64,000 nucleotides of DNA. Origin: Histomonas meleagridis. Taxonomy: Eukaryota > Parabasalia > Tritrichomonadida > Dientamoebidae. The position numbers and the translations under genes were made by a program. The DNA lies in NCBI GenBank assembly GCA_020186115.1, contig WSYJ01000133.1, positions 62,001 through 126,000 of the forward strand, read 5' to 3'. This document shows positions 29,700 through 40,726 of the stretch, piece by piece (the first letter of the stretch is position 1; each line of letters opens with the position of its first letter). The notes below the pieces were generated by a model, which was not told the DNA's origin, searched no databases, and saw only the letters and a program-made list of their open reading frames with translations.

Positions 29700-30014
29700 T
29701 CAGTAAAGTTATCAATTATTTTTTGCATAGTTTACAAAATATGTTCGTGAACAAAGAGAAACAATTCATCCTCTCAACATTGCAAGAAAATAAATATGTA
29801 AAAATAAGGTTTAATTTACCTTGCTATCAATGAAACTAAATAGATAATGTTTTTAACAAATTCAATATTGAAAACAAATATCTTCTAATTCATTTTTATT
29901 TACTATAATATAATGAACAATAATAATAAAATGTTATAGAAACAAATATAATTCTGCATTATTTAAATATCTCTAATTTATTAGTAGTAAAATGATTTTG
30001 TGGATCCACAAATA
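29700..30014. other. Intergenic, AT-rich
   Basis: Upstream of the thioredoxin-fold gene and downstream of the phosphatase gene, both on the - strand. No feature is recognised. Confidence 0.3.
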
Positions 30015-30962
30015 TCAGAAATCAAAGAATTCATCTGTATCCGATTCAACGAATTCAAATGAGCAAGAAAGCTTTGCGTCTATTTTGAGCATTGCTCCTT
30101 TATTTCCATAATGTCCACAATAATTTGATGCTGAAAATACTGTAACAACAGTTTGTTGTGGATAGAATGGAAACTCATATCCATCAGGAACAACTTGATG
30201 AGCCCGACAAATGAGATCGAAATCATATTTGTAAAGAAAATCATTTGCAACATCGGCACCAAACGTATACGAAGTACCACGCTCGCTCTCTTGGAATCCA
30301 CTGTAAACAGTAGATGGGTCAGCCCATACCAAATCTGTAACCAAACCGCTTTCTGGAATATCGAGTGGCCGAGATAGTTTTTCAATCATTTCAAGACTTG
30401 CCATTTCACCAGATATGCCGCCGTGAACACAAAATATGCGGTTACTGACTATAGCGGCTAAAGGAAGATAGCGAAATACTTCATTAAATTTTTTCCATAT
30501 ACTCACATCGTGCTTTTGTTTGCACTCAGTAAGGAATCCATAAAGTTCCGAGATGGCTTCGGTTTCATGATTACCACGGAGTAAATATACATTTTGTGGA
30601 AAAAGGATTTTCATGCAAAAAAGTGTGGTAACAGTTTCAATGGAGTGATCTCCACGATCAACATAATCGCCCAAAAAAAGGTATTTGGTATTTTCTGGAT
30701 CTCCACCTTTCTCAAGATATTGTAATAAATCATTAAATTGTCCGTGAAGATCACCAACAACACAGACAGGCGCTTGAAGGTGAATAAGAGTTGAGTCTTT
30801 TAGAAGAGTTTTTGTTGTTAGATCGCATACAAGTTTTAAGTCTTCCGTGGTGATTGGGACATCTTGAATTCTTTGAAGCCCACGACTATTCATAAGTTGT
30901 TTATATATTTCTTGGATTGTTGATTTTTCAACAGGAGAAAAAATAGAATCTTGCTGAGACAT
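30015..30962 (-). CDS. PP1-like serine/threonine protein phosphatase catalytic subunit
   Basis: 315 aa, the size of PP1 catalytic subunits. The metal-binding and catalytic signatures of PPP phosphatases are all present: GDLHG (70-74), GDYVDRG (98-104), GNHE (130-133), a VHGG and RAHQ. The C-terminal half (LVWADPS, FTFGADVANDFL, LICRAHQVVPDGYEF) is closer to PP1 than to PP2A. The PP1 FSAPNYCGEFDN loop is altered to FSASNYCGHYGN, which would affect the toxin-sensitive beta12-13 loop region. It removes phosphate from Ser/Thr with two metal ions and usually works with targeting subunits. Confidence 0.92.
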   Translation of the reverse strand: MSQQDSIFSPVEKSTIQEIYKQLMNSRGLQRIQDVPITTEDLKLVCDLTTKTLLKDSTLIHLQAPVCVVGDLHGQFNDLLQYLEKGGDPENTKYLFLGDYVDRGDHSIETVTTLFCMKILFPQNVYLLRGNHETEAISELYGFLTECKQKHDVSIWKKFNEVFRYLPLAAIVSNRIFCVHGGISGEMASLEMIEKLSRPLDIPESGLVTDLVWADPSTVYSGFQESERGTSYTFGADVANDFLYKYDFDLICRAHQVVPDGYEFPFYPQQTVVTVFSASNYCGHYGNKGAMLKIDAKLSCSFEFVESDTDEFFDF

Positions 30963-30992
30963 TTGTAAATTGAGTTACAATTTTCCGATTTA

Positions 30993-30997
30993 AATGA
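30993..30997 (-). promoter_or_regulatory. Putative initiator TCATT of PP1-like gene
   Basis: TCATT on the - strand lies 31 nt before the ATG at 30962. Confidence 0.4.
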
Positions 30998-31264
30998 ATT
31001 ATTTTCGGTTTTATCCAATTTTTTGAATAATGTTTTGGGCTTGCTCAGAAGAAAGATTGAGCCTAAAAGTTAAACGCTTTAGCAAGCTGAAAATACTTTT
31101 TCACCATAACGTCCGAAATAACTATCATAAAAATGGATGATCATCAATTTAAAATGGTTATACCATAACTAATTAATAAGAAATATTAAATTACAATATT
31201 GAGTAAAAAAAGGTGAAATATCGAGAACGTTTATTACCATGGCTTATGAAGCCGTTTATTTCAA

Positions 31265-31489
31265 ATGAACCAACAAAACAATCATTTCAGCATAGTTATA
31301 CAAAACGAAGCAAGAAATGTATATGAACAAATTAATAGTAGGCAGAGGCTTTCGATTGATCAAATGTTAAATGAAATCCAACAGGCCTTGGATTTTATTG
31401 GATACGTAGAAGTGCCTAACCAAGCAACAGATGAAGAACATGCAAATAGTTCAAACTTTGATTCTGACTCAGATATAATTTGTCTTTAA
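31265..31489 (+). CDS. Small hypothetical protein, 74 aa
   Basis: An ATG frame with polar, non-random composition. Residues 10-45 are a probable helix (IVIQNEARNVYEQI...RQRLSIDQMLNEIQQAL) and the tail is acidic and Asp/Ser-rich (SSNFDSDSDIICL). No family is recognised. It is convergent with the DEAD-box gene, 31 bp away, and no other gene could explain the frame. Confidence 0.45.
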   Translation: MNQQNNHFSIVIQNEARNVYEQINSRQRLSIDQMLNEIQQALDFIGYVEVPNQATDEEHANSSNFDSDSDIICL

Positions 31490-31520
31490 ATTGTTTATTA
31501 CATAATTAATTTTATTGTTT

Positions 31521-32267
31521 TCAAAGATTTCCATAATTCCAAAAATATGTATTACCATCACCACTAAGACTTTGATGTTCATCTGGTTGGAAACTTGCTG
31601 ATTTTATGACATTTGGTGGTTGAGAAAGAATGTTTGAAACGAGCATTTTTTCATCTAAAGTAGCACTATATAGTAAAGTTTGTCGTGTTTCAGGCAAATA
31701 TTTGACTATATCTTCAATATCTTTCCAAATGCTTTCATTCATTTGAAAAAGTATGTCAATTTCATCAAGAACAAGAAATCGTAGATGGTCGAAAGGAACT
31801 CGTGTTGCAGATTTGAGATATCGAAGAAGATGCCCAGGAGTAGCAACTAAAATATGTGGATTTCTTTCAATAATAGATTCCTGTTGATCATGTGAAAGAC
31901 CACCAATGATTTCGGCGACATCAATTTTTATTCCACTTCCAAATAAATTAAATTGAGCAGAAATTTGTTTTACAAATTCACGTGTTGAAGTTAAAATTAA
32001 ACAACAAATTCCGTGTGAATCTTTGGATAGTTCTGAGATTATAGGTAATACGTATGCTGCTGTTTTCCCACTACCAGTCGGTGCAATCGCAACGACATTT
32101 CTTCCAGATAAAATCTGTGGAATTGTTGCCAATTGAACAGGAGTTGGGCTTGTGAACAGGAGTTGGGCTTGTGAACAGGAGTTGGGGACCCCAACCTGTT
32201 CGCATGCTTTTAATATAAAATCTGAAAGTTCTAAGGAAGAAAAAGATTTGCTGATGCAATTATCCAT
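31521..32267 (-). CDS. DEAD-box helicase, N-terminal RecA domain only (DEID box)
   Basis: 248 aa from the ATG at 32267; the frame reaches 32315 via TTG only. Helicase motifs: Q motif SPTPVQLATIP (40-50), motif I APTGSGKT (62-69), Ia STREF, Ib TPGH (143-146, normally TPGR), motif II DEID (168-171, normally DEAD) and motif III SAT (201-203). The protein stops about 45 residues later, before the second RecA domain with motifs IV-VI. There is no helicase C-terminal sequence up to the next gene, which ends 31 bp away. ATP binding may persist, but unwinding is unlikely. A 19-bp tandem duplication just before the Q motif inserts extra residues. Either a truncated pseudo-copy or a one-domain derivative. 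Confidence 0.7.
   Translation of the reverse strand: MDNCISKSFSSLELSDFILKACEQVGVPNSCSQAQLLFTSPTPVQLATIPQILSGRNVVAIAPTGSGKTAAYVLPIISELSKDSHGICCLILTSTREFVKQISAQFNLFGSGIKIDVAEIIGGLSHDQQESIIERNPHILVATPGHLLRYLKSATRVPFDHLRFLVLDEIDILFQMNESIWKDIEDIVKYLPETRQTLLYSATLDEKMLVSNILSQPPNVIKSASFQPDEHQSLSGDGNTYFWNYGNL
32135..32190. repeat. 19-bp tandem repeat inside DEAD-box gene
   Basis: GAACAGGAGTTGGGCTTGT occurs at 32135 and 32154, and a third partial copy starts at 32173. On the coding strand it lies immediately N-terminal to the Q motif, so it duplicates part of the coding sequence and keeps the main frame open. Confidence 0.85.
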
Positions 32268-32337
32268 GGGGAAAAAATCAGAACGTACATTCAATTTTAC
32301 CCTTTTTGAATCCAAACGTAAATTTTTGTTTTGCTGA

Positions 32338-33423
32338 ATGGAAAAATCTTCTCCAAGGAGAAAGAATTATGATCTCATTGATTTGAACATGGGGTTTGAT
32401 CCTATAGTACCTGAAGTTCCATTTTCTCTACAAAAACCAAATTTTAATAAAAGTCAAAAACATTCTGATTCTGATATTCAGGGAAATAAAATTTTACCAA
32501 AAAAAATCGGAAGTGGAAGTGAAACTGAGTCAGATCCACACAAGAAATCAAAACCACGTAAAACAAAAAAAGTCAAAAAAATTTTACATCCATTCAAACG
32601 AAAAAATGCCGAGCAAGGGCTTGGACGTACATCACCAGAGAAACCAGAAATTAGTGAAATTTTGGAGTCAGTTAATTCAAAAAAAATCAGTACATCAAGT
32701 AGTGATTTTGATGAAACTAATATGCAAAAACCAATACCAGAACCAGTTCATGAGAAAGTTAACCTCAATCCATCCATCTCTAATCAACTATCTGAAAAAG
32801 TAATAATTCCCAAAGAATCGCCAAACGTCCAACAAGATAACCAAAAAGCAAGAAATGAGAAGCGTACTAAAAGGGCTTCCTCGAACCATATTGTTTTAGA
32901 GAGGAATTATTATATTAATTCTTCAATAGTTGACAACTTTTTCGACGCATACAAAGCAGACGTCAAGGCTGTTTTCAAGCAAACAGACGTTGATGTTTCA
33001 ATTCTTGAAACGCTTTCATCCAATTTTCAAAAAGTGACAGAGAAAACGGTCGAATCGCATCAAATGCTTATGCAGGAAACGGAAAACCTTGGCAACAATC
33101 TTGATAATCTCATTATATCTGTTAAATCCACAACTAATTCCATTGATAATATTAATGGGAAAGCTAAAATGTTGCAAAATGATTTACAAACATTTCGAAG
33201 TGAAATTAAAAATTGCGAAAATGAACAATATACACAAAATAACATACTGGAAAAGATACTTTTGTTTTTCCTTTCCAAGCTTATGATAATTTTCGTGCTG
33301 ATTAAGCATGTTTTGATTTTCCCGTTCAGAGCAACGAAAAAGCCAAAAGAGAAACAAATGGAAAATGCGAACACTCCAAACGAAAGAATTCATACAACAA
33401 ATGCTTCGAATAATGCGGATTAG
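32338..33423 (+). CDS. Unknown protein with disordered N-terminus and C-terminal membrane segment
   Basis: 361 aa. Residues 1-190 are basic, Ser/Lys/Pro-rich and probably disordered (for example KKSKPRKTKKVKKILHPF). Residues about 195-300 are helical and may form a coiled coil (VTEKTVESHQMLMQETENLG). A hydrophobic segment follows near 305-332 (ILLFFLSKLMIIFVLIKHVL), then a short polar tail. It resembles a tail-anchored endomembrane or tether protein. No family is recognised. It is divergent from the DEAD-box gene with 70 bp between ATGs. Confidence 0.6.
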   Translation: MEKSSPRRKNYDLIDLNMGFDPIVPEVPFSLQKPNFNKSQKHSDSDIQGNKILPKKIGSGSETESDPHKKSKPRKTKKVKKILHPFKRKNAEQGLGRTSPEKPEISEILESVNSKKISTSSSDFDETNMQKPIPEPVHEKVNLNPSISNQLSEKVIIPKESPNVQQDNQKARNEKRTKRASSNHIVLERNYYINSSIVDNFFDAYKADVKAVFKQTDVDVSILETLSSNFQKVTEKTVESHQMLMQETENLGNNLDNLIISVKSTTNSIDNINGKAKMLQNDLQTFRSEIKNCENEQYTQNNILEKILLFFLSKLMIIFVLIKHVLIFPFRATKKPKEKQMENANTPNERIHTTNASNNAD

Positions 33424-34088
<665 letters not shown>

Positions 34089-34296
34089 AATTCCTTTCAC
34101 AACTTTTTCCCTCTAAAAATTGAAATATAGTTTATAATATTATAAACATTTCTTAATACTTAATTTACAATATAAATATTATGGTCAATCGAAAGGAATT
34201 AGTATCAATAAATTTAAGTCAGCACAATAATATTTTCTTTATCCTCATTCCAAACTAAAATATTATCACTAAAACATTTATTACCAAAATTGGCTC

Positions 34297-35460
34297 TTAT
34301 CCCGGGTAATACGCCATAATTCTTTCATTATAATTATTTTCATTATTCATTTGTCCCATATTATAACCATAGTAATGTTGTTGTTCATTACTTCTTCTTC
34401 TCCCACTTTCATTTTGCATCAATTGCTGTAACTCATCTTCCAATTCCTTTTCATCCTCCATCGAATACTGTTGCTGCTGATTTGCAACAGCATTTGTTAC
34501 TTCTCCGTATTGATACATTTCGTCCATGTTTTTATATAATTCGTCTTCGTTAATTTGCGATGTCACTTGTTGCAAATATTTTGTGTTTTCTTCATAATGT
34601 GAGGCAACACGCATTGCTATTTCATTGTCAACTTTCTGATATAGAAGTTGCATTTGCTTCGTGTATAATTGATTCGTTTGATATTCTTGTTGCTCGAGAA
34701 TTTTCATCATTTTAAGATGCGTCTTGGCTTCAGACTTATGTCCACGCTTAGCACACTTAACTGCAAGTGATTTTTGGATGTTGATTTTGTCTTGAAGTTC
34801 ATTGATTTGTTTGACAAGTGAAAACATGTTTTTCTTATCGTTAAGAATCACTTGAACAAGTTCATTCGTAACATGTTGGATACGTTTGGTAGGAAAGTAA
34901 AAACCATTTTCATACTTCTTGACGCCGCGTGATCGTTCAAGCTCGCTAAATAATATATCTTGACTTATACCGGGAACCTTTTCAATGATCTCTTCATTGG
35001 TAAGAACAGTATCAAGAAGCCCTGATGCATGATTAAGAATTCCATGGATAAGTTCATCAACGAGTAAACGAAGATTATTGACAAAAACATACTCGTCACA
35101 ATCTCGACTAACAACAAGCCCAATTAAGGCATTAGCAATGGAGCGTACAAGAGACTTGCTTTTTACATCATCTTTCTTTTTAATTACTTTTTGCGATTCT
35201 AAATATTGAATGGATGGTTTGATTGTTGGAATGACGGATTGATATTTGAATGCTTCTTGAAGCTTTGTAACAGAAAACTCTACAACCCTGGTCTCTGCGC
35301 CCCATTTTTTTATTATTGTAGACCAAAATTTTATTTGATCATCCCATTGAGATGTATTAACTGAACGATTTGGAAGAACCCTAAACAAATATTGAAAGTC
35401 TTCTGGGTGAAACCTTGTGTTGAAAATTATTGTTGCTTTGAGATAATCTTCCTCGTCCAT
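34297..35460 (-). CDS. ESCRT-III protein, CHMP7-like
   Basis: 387 aa. The N-terminal ~200 residues contain winged-helix-like segments (FHPEDFQYLFRVLP, LRLLVDELIHGIL, FYFPTKRIQHV). The following ~150 residues are a Snf7-type helical hairpin (NMFSLVKQINELQDKINIQKSL..., KCAKRGHKSEAKTHLKMMKILEQQ). It ends with an acidic helix (MEDEKELEDELQQLM) where MIM sequences sit in CHMP proteins. This N-terminal-winged-helix plus Snf7 layout is that of CHMP7, which seeds ESCRT-III at the nuclear envelope. The tail is Asn/Gln-rich. Confidence 0.75.
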   Translation of the reverse strand: MDEEDYLKATIIFNTRFHPEDFQYLFRVLPNRSVNTSQWDDQIKFWSTIIKKWGAETRVVEFSVTKLQEAFKYQSVIPTIKPSIQYLESQKVIKKKDDVKSKSLVRSIANALIGLVVSRDCDEYVFVNNLRLLVDELIHGILNHASGLLDTVLTNEEIIEKVPGISQDILFSELERSRGVKKYENGFYFPTKRIQHVTNELVQVILNDKKNMFSLVKQINELQDKINIQKSLAVKCAKRGHKSEAKTHLKMMKILEQQEYQTNQLYTKQMQLLYQKVDNEIAMRVASHYEENTKYLQQVTSQINEDELYKNMDEMYQYGEVTNAVANQQQQYSMEDEKELEDELQQLMQNESGRRRSNEQQHYYGYNMGQMNNENNYNERIMAYYPG

Positions 35461-36321
35461 GTTTATTCAACCAGATATACAACGGTTTTCCGGTAGAAAA
35501 GTTTGTGTCACTTTTAGCTGGCAATGAATTTGAATTTGTAAGCTTTTAAAATGCATTTTAACAACAGTACCCATTAGGAATACATGGATTTTTATTTTAA
35601 TATATTTCTCATCATCTTTCCATTGATTTGATCTAATATTAATTTAAAGAATAAAGCTCTTTATTTTTATTCTTTGCTTAAAGAATAGTTTCAAGTGTAC
35701 TCAGTTTCATGATCTGATTTGCAGCTTCCTAATTTTAATTCTTATTTATTATCATTTAAAATATTATTAAGTTGAATATTTATTTATTTTATTTTCAAAA
35801 TCCACAATGTTATTATCAATGAATTATCCTCTCCTTTTTTATTTAGTTTGTTAGTTAGCGCTGTATCATAATTAGTTGTTGAGATGGTGCATGTGCTAAA
35901 GATTTCAGACTTGTTAATGGTGGTGATTTCGATGCTAAAACTGATTCAGTGAGTGAAATTTGCGTTGATGGTGATTGTGTAATGTTAGAAAAAAGTAATT
36001 CATATTGACTGCGATCTACTGAAAAAATAATCATTATCTTGAAACTTTCCAAGTGTTAATTCCATAATTGGTGAACAAGTTTTTGTAATTAATATCTTCC
36101 ATTTTATCTTGCGATTTCCCCTACAACATAAATATTTTCTCCAAGGCACTCCTTTGTATTTTGAGAATAATACTTTTTTTTTTGATTACTTAAAATATTA
36201 AACATAAAACTTTTAATTAAAATATGCATTACATAAACAAAGGCTGTACTTAACACTTTAGAAACTTAATATTAAATTTAAATTTATTCATTACAATAAC
36301 AATTTGAACGATATTTTAAAA
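35461..36321. other. Intergenic, with putative CHMP7 initiator
   Basis: About 860 bp of AT-rich DNA between two - strand genes. TCATT on the - strand (35523-35527) lies about 63 nt before the CHMP7 ATG and fits the initiator. The 65-codon frame at 35855-36052 is Ser/Thr-rich and not convincing. Nothing else is recognised. Confidence 0.35.
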
Positions 36322-37455
36322 TTACGCGCATTCACTTAAAGGAACAAAAGCTTTTTCTTTAGAGAAAACTACAATGTGCAATCCATAGTGGATGTAGGCC
36401 TTTACCTTTTTTTCCTCAATCAAAAGGCATAAAATAGATTCTGTTTCCATGATTGTATAAGGGTGAAAGATCGAAAGCGACTGTTGAAAGACAGAGACAG
36501 GCACTTTTTCGCTGTTCCATTGGGCATGTGCCATCCGAAATATCTGGTAATACACTACGTTTCTTGATTTGCACATCAATTCGAACAGCCCGAGCTTAAT
36601 AAATAAAATTTGATTTCTTTCAAATGCATCATCAAATAATTTCAAATCTCCATTTTCAATAGCTATGACAAAATCATCAAAAATTTGGAGGTCATACTTG
36701 GTCAAGAAGCCATCTCGTATATTAGGTAATTCACCTAGTGGAAGTTGAACTGGAATTAAATATAATAAAATTAATCTCCTGTTTTGGTAAAGGTCAAGTG
36801 GGCACTTAAGAAGCGCGTCAGTAAGATTATCCCTAGCTTCCTTGAGTTCGCCCTTAATTGCAGAGATTCGACCTTTATAGAACCTGAAGCACGATACATC
36901 ACTTTTTGAGAAGAGGTTGTATTGAATTGGGTGCGTATCGTTGTCAACACTTGTCAACAGTTTTTCAGCGTGTGTGTACAAGTTTCTCATGAAGTATACA
37001 GCCATAAGTTCATTAACAATGGCTAATAATGGACTTTGACCTGGCTTAAATGTTTTGATTGAGAGTGCTAGTTTTAAAAGTTTTTGCATTTGTGAAACAC
37101 TTTCATTATAATCTACATTTGTAGCAAAATAACGAAGTGATTTTGCTATTGATATAATACAAGGAACTGATAAATGAGGAGGTATTGTTGAAAATTCACG
37201 AATTATTAGTGAAATTGATTGTAAATATTGCTCAAAACATTCTGCTTCTGTTTCTGCTTGTGCTGCTTGAAATAGTTCTGTTAAGGCATCTGCCCAAACT
37301 CCCCCAAGACCAGTAATTATGTTATTTCCGATGAGTGCTTGATACGAATTTTGAAATTGTCTTAAATGCTGTATACAAAAACATGTTGCAATAATCCCTC
37401 CATCTTTGTTCCTAATAGCGCTTACTATTTGTTGTGGAGTTTTTGGTTCATACAT
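36322..37455 (-). CDS. PCID2/Thp1-like PCI-domain protein (TREX-2)
   Basis: 377 aa. The C-terminal two-thirds follow the PCID2/Thp1 pattern: FRFYKGRISAIKGELKEARDNL, NRRLILLYLIPVQLPLGELPN, then FDDFVIAIENGDLKLFDDAF with the Asp-rich turn, an IKLGLFELM helix and the winged-helix end (ILCLLIEEKKVKAYI, VVFSKEKAFVPLS). In other eukaryotes the protein pairs with Sac3/GANP in the TREX-2 complex that couples transcription to mRNA export. Length is near the human 399 aa. An initiator-like TCATA (37460-37464) lies 5 nt before the ATG, so the 5' leader may be almost absent. Confidence 0.85.
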   Translation of the reverse strand: MYEPKTPQQIVSAIRNKDGGIIATCFCIQHLRQFQNSYQALIGNNIITGLGGVWADALTELFQAAQAETEAECFEQYLQSISLIIREFSTIPPHLSVPCIISIAKSLRYFATNVDYNESVSQMQKLLKLALSIKTFKPGQSPLLAIVNELMAVYFMRNLYTHAEKLLTSVDNDTHPIQYNLFSKSDVSCFRFYKGRISAIKGELKEARDNLTDALLKCPLDLYQNRRLILLYLIPVQLPLGELPNIRDGFLTKYDLQIFDDFVIAIENGDLKLFDDAFERNQILFIKLGLFELMCKSRNVVYYQIFRMAHAQWNSEKVPVSVFQQSLSIFHPYTIMETESILCLLIEEKKVKAYIHYGLHIVVFSKEKAFVPLSECA

Positions 37456-37459
37456 TTTT

Positions 37460-37464
37460 TATGA
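37460..37464 (-). promoter_or_regulatory. Putative initiator TCATA of PCID2 gene
   Basis: TCATA (- strand) ends 5 nt before the ATG. A second TCATT lies some 30 nt further upstream. Confidence 0.35.
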
Positions 37465-37936
37465 CCAATTTCTGAATTAACGTTCCCAAAATTGTTATAA
37501 TGAACAAAAAAAAGTCACATGATCCAGAAAGCTAATCCAAGAAGACTTTAAAGAGTTAATTGTTGAAGCAATAGTGCTTCGTCTTATGTAAATTGAAGTA
37601 GTAATGTTTTTAGATTTATAAATTATTCTAATGGAAACTAAAATTTATTACACTAAGCTAACGTTGCTTAGTGGTTCTTAGTACTAAGGAAGTATCTTTT
37701 GAGGAAAATTATAAATGTACCAACATTAAAATATTATTAGATTTTTTCTGGATGATGTTCTAACGAATTAATTAGATAATTTTTACACACGTGTGGGGTT
37801 GTTTATTTACATCATGTTCTGAAAAAGCCACGTTTGATAAGTTTACAAAAATATCGAAATTTTGCAAAATTTTATTTTTGAAAACTTTATATTTCCCAAA
37901 AAAAACTGTCAGCGCGCAACTTCAAAAAATTTTTCC
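37465..37936. other. Intergenic between divergent PCID2 and BspA-like genes
   Basis: No frame or RNA is recognised. The BspA-like frame extends a short way into this stretch via TTG only and is not adopted. Confidence 0.35.
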
Positions 37937-40726
37937 ATGTGTTTTCTTGCATTAATTTTAATATTCAACGCAAGATGTGATACAACTGAAACCCTTGTTA
38001 TTTCTAATCATGCAATTATTCAAAAGGGTGATTTTACTCAAACAGGAATTAAATATATTAACATTACAACAGGCGTTGATAAGATTGGCGATTCTGCGTT
38101 TTATAGCTGGGCATCTTTATTAAGTGTTGTCATTGGAGATTCAGTCACAGAAATTGGTTCAACAAGTTTTGCAAATTGTTCTCTTTTAGGATCCATAACA
38201 ATTGGTCCAAATGTATTCAAAATATTAGGCGCTTCATTCGCTGAATGCAAGTCATTAAAAACAGTAATATTTCAAGGAAATAAAATCAAATCATTTGAAT
38301 ATGAATTATTTAAATTCTGTAATCACTTACCAGAAATTGAGCTTCCGGACTCATTAGTAGAGATTGGGGACAGGGTATTCTACCGTTGCATTTTTTTAAC
38401 ATCCATTAAATTTAGTCCAAATCTAAATAAAATTGGGGCCTCTGCGTTTTATTCAACAGGCTTACAGGAACTTACGATACCACCACTTGTTACAAACATT
38501 AGTGAACAAGCGTTTACATATTGTAATAATTTAAGGAGTGTTAATCTCTGTAATGTTCGAATTATTAAAGAATACGCATTTAATTATTGTGGTTTATTAT
38601 GGAACGTCACATTTCCGGCAACAGTTGAAGTCATTGGAGCATATGCTTTTCAGCAAAGTTCTATAGAAGAACTTAATTTTACGGACAAGTTAACGACAAT
38701 AGGTTCATATGCATTTTATTATTGTGACTATCTTGCCACTGTTACATTTGGGAATGGGTTAAAGACAATTGGTGATAATGGGTTTTCAATGTGCACAAGT
38801 TTAAGGAATATTATGATTCCGAACAATGTTTTAACAATTGGGCCTGATGTATTTAATACATGTGAGCATTTAAAGAAAGTTATTATTGGAAATGGAATAA
38901 CTGTCATTAGTTCTCATGCGTTTTCTTCATGTAAGGCATTAACTGAAATCATTTTGCCTGATACAATTACAGAAATTGGAATTGAAGCATTCTATTATTG
39001 TGCGTCTTTATTATCTATTAATTTTAGTCCTAATTTAATGTCGATTAACAAAAATGCATTTTATGCATGTAGTTCATTGAAAAGTATTATAATTCCGGAC
39101 AAAATCGAAATAATCAATGAATATTTATTTGCTTTTTGTTATGATATTAGTTCTTTGACACTTGGGAAAAGTGTTAAAAAGATTAATGATCAAGCATTTT
39201 CATATGATTATTCAATTAAAGAATTAATATTACCTGAACCTCTTGAAGAGATTGGCGTATCTGCATTTTCTTATTGTAGTAGTATTTCGAATTTAGTTAT
39301 AAATGATAATATTAAAACGATTTCATCAAGAGCATTTTTATATTGTTCATCAATAAAAAGTTTAACATTTCCTGATTCACTTCAATCGATTGGTGATGAA
39401 GTGTTTGCACAATGTGCTTCTATTACAGAAGTTAATTTTGGAACAGGTTTAAAATCACTTGGTACATCTGTATTTTATTTATGTCAAATGCGAAATGTTA
39501 TAATACCAAAAGCATTAAATATAATACCAAACTATACTTTTTATTGTTGTTATCGTTTAGAGTCAGCTGTTATTAATGAAAATATTAATATAATTGGACA
39601 AAGTTCTTTTTGTTATTGCAAAAACTTAACACAAATCGAAATACCTAAGTCAGTAACTGAAATATATTTTGGTTCATTTCAATATTGCACTAATTTATCG
39701 AAGTTAGTATTAAACGAAGGATTAGAAATAATTGGTTCCGAATCATTTTCATGGTGTTCTTTTACTAATTTAACAATACCAAATACAGTTAAAATAATTA
39801 AAGGTTATGCATTTGGGAAATGTAATTTATTAAAATCAGTTGAACTTAATCCAAATATCGAACGAATTTGCGAAGAAACATTTTATATGTGTTCTTCATT
39901 AAAGAAGATTACAATTCCACATAAAATTACTGTATTAGAACATTCATTATTTGCTTATTGTTTTCAACTTACAACAGTAGAATTTACATCAAACATTACT
40001 GAGATACATGCGTTTGTATTTTGCCAATGTTATCTTTTAGGCAATATAACATTATCTGATAATATTACATCGATTGGTGAATATGCTTTTTATTATTGTA
40101 CATGTTTAACAGATATAATACTTCCGCCTTTAATTACTATTATTAGTGATCGATTATTTTCTTCTTGCGAAAGTTTAACTTCTGTTGATATTGGAGAAAA
40201 TGTACAAACAATTGGAGCAAATGCATTTTATTCTTGTAAATTCACTACAATAACATTACCTAAATCATTAACATTTATTAACTCTAATGCATTTTTAAGA
40301 TGTTTTAAGTTAAAAACTGTTATTGTTTTAGGTGATAACTTAAAAATTATTAGCGATAAAGCATTTGGTAATTGTACAAAGTTAAAATGCTTTTATTATA
40401 ATGGTACAAATGAGCCTTCAATTGCTTCAAATGCTTTTAACGATTGCGCGTTAACGAAGGTTTACACGCCTGAAAATTATTACGGAAATGTATTCGGTGA
40501 TTTCCCTATTGTAAGAGGAGAAACTTTAGAGGAATGTAATAATACAGACGAAAAACCAAAAATAAGAATTTTGTACGTCATAATACCAGTCGCGTTGGTA
40601 GGCGTACTATTGATTACGGGAATAGTAATTTTAGTAAGGTTTTTGCATAAGAAAAGATTGCAAAGAAGAGATAGTATATATAGCGAATCTTTACTCGATA
40701 TTTTAAGGGAAGATAGCGTCGGCTAA
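37937..40726 (+). CDS. BspA-like leucine-rich-repeat surface protein (LRR_5)
   Basis: 929 aa from ATG 37937 (MCFLALILIFNARCDTTE), which gives a good signal peptide; the longer frame from 37862 starts at TTG. About 35 LRR_5 repeats of 22-24 residues follow, of the form IG..AF..C..L..I.IP, with TpLRR-type cysteines. Near 880-900 lies a membrane segment (YVIIPVALVGVLLITGIVIL), then a basic stop and a ~30-residue tail with DSIYSESLLDIL. BspA-like proteins form a very large trichomonad family of surface proteins implicated in adherence and phagocytosis. The tail may carry a sorting signal; Tyr in SIYSES is not a clear YxxPhi or NPxY. Confidence 0.9.
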   Translation: MCFLALILIFNARCDTTETLVISNHAIIQKGDFTQTGIKYINITTGVDKIGDSAFYSWASLLSVVIGDSVTEIGSTSFANCSLLGSITIGPNVFKILGASFAECKSLKTVIFQGNKIKSFEYELFKFCNHLPEIELPDSLVEIGDRVFYRCIFLTSIKFSPNLNKIGASAFYSTGLQELTIPPLVTNISEQAFTYCNNLRSVNLCNVRIIKEYAFNYCGLLWNVTFPATVEVIGAYAFQQSSIEELNFTDKLTTIGSYAFYYCDYLATVTFGNGLKTIGDNGFSMCTSLRNIMIPNNVLTIGPDVFNTCEHLKKVIIGNGITVISSHAFSSCKALTEIILPDTITEIGIEAFYYCASLLSINFSPNLMSINKNAFYACSSLKSIIIPDKIEIINEYLFAFCYDISSLTLGKSVKKINDQAFSYDYSIKELILPEPLEEIGVSAFSYCSSISNLVINDNIKTISSRAFLYCSSIKSLTFPDSLQSIGDEVFAQCASITEVNFGTGLKSLGTSVFYLCQMRNVIIPKALNIIPNYTFYCCYRLESAVINENINIIGQSSFCYCKNLTQIEIPKSVTEIYFGSFQYCTNLSKLVLNEGLEIIGSESFSWCSFTNLTIPNTVKIIKGYAFGKCNLLKSVELNPNIERICEETFYMCSSLKKITIPHKITVLEHSLFAYCFQLTTVEFTSNITEIHAFVFCQCYLLGNITLSDNITSIGEYAFYYCTCLTDIILPPLITIISDRLFSSCESLTSVDIGENVQTIGANAFYSCKFTTITLPKSLTFINSNAFLRCFKLKTVIVLGDNLKIISDKAFGNCTKLKCFYYNGTNEPSIASNAFNDCALTKVYTPENYYGNVFGDFPIVRGETLEECNNTDEKPKIRILYVIIPVALVGVLLITGIVILVRFLHKKRLQRRDSIYSESLLDILREDSVG

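Noticed and set aside
35855-36052. 65-codon Ser/Thr-rich - strand frame
   Set aside because: Low complexity, no initiator, no neighbouring signal; not convincing as a gene.
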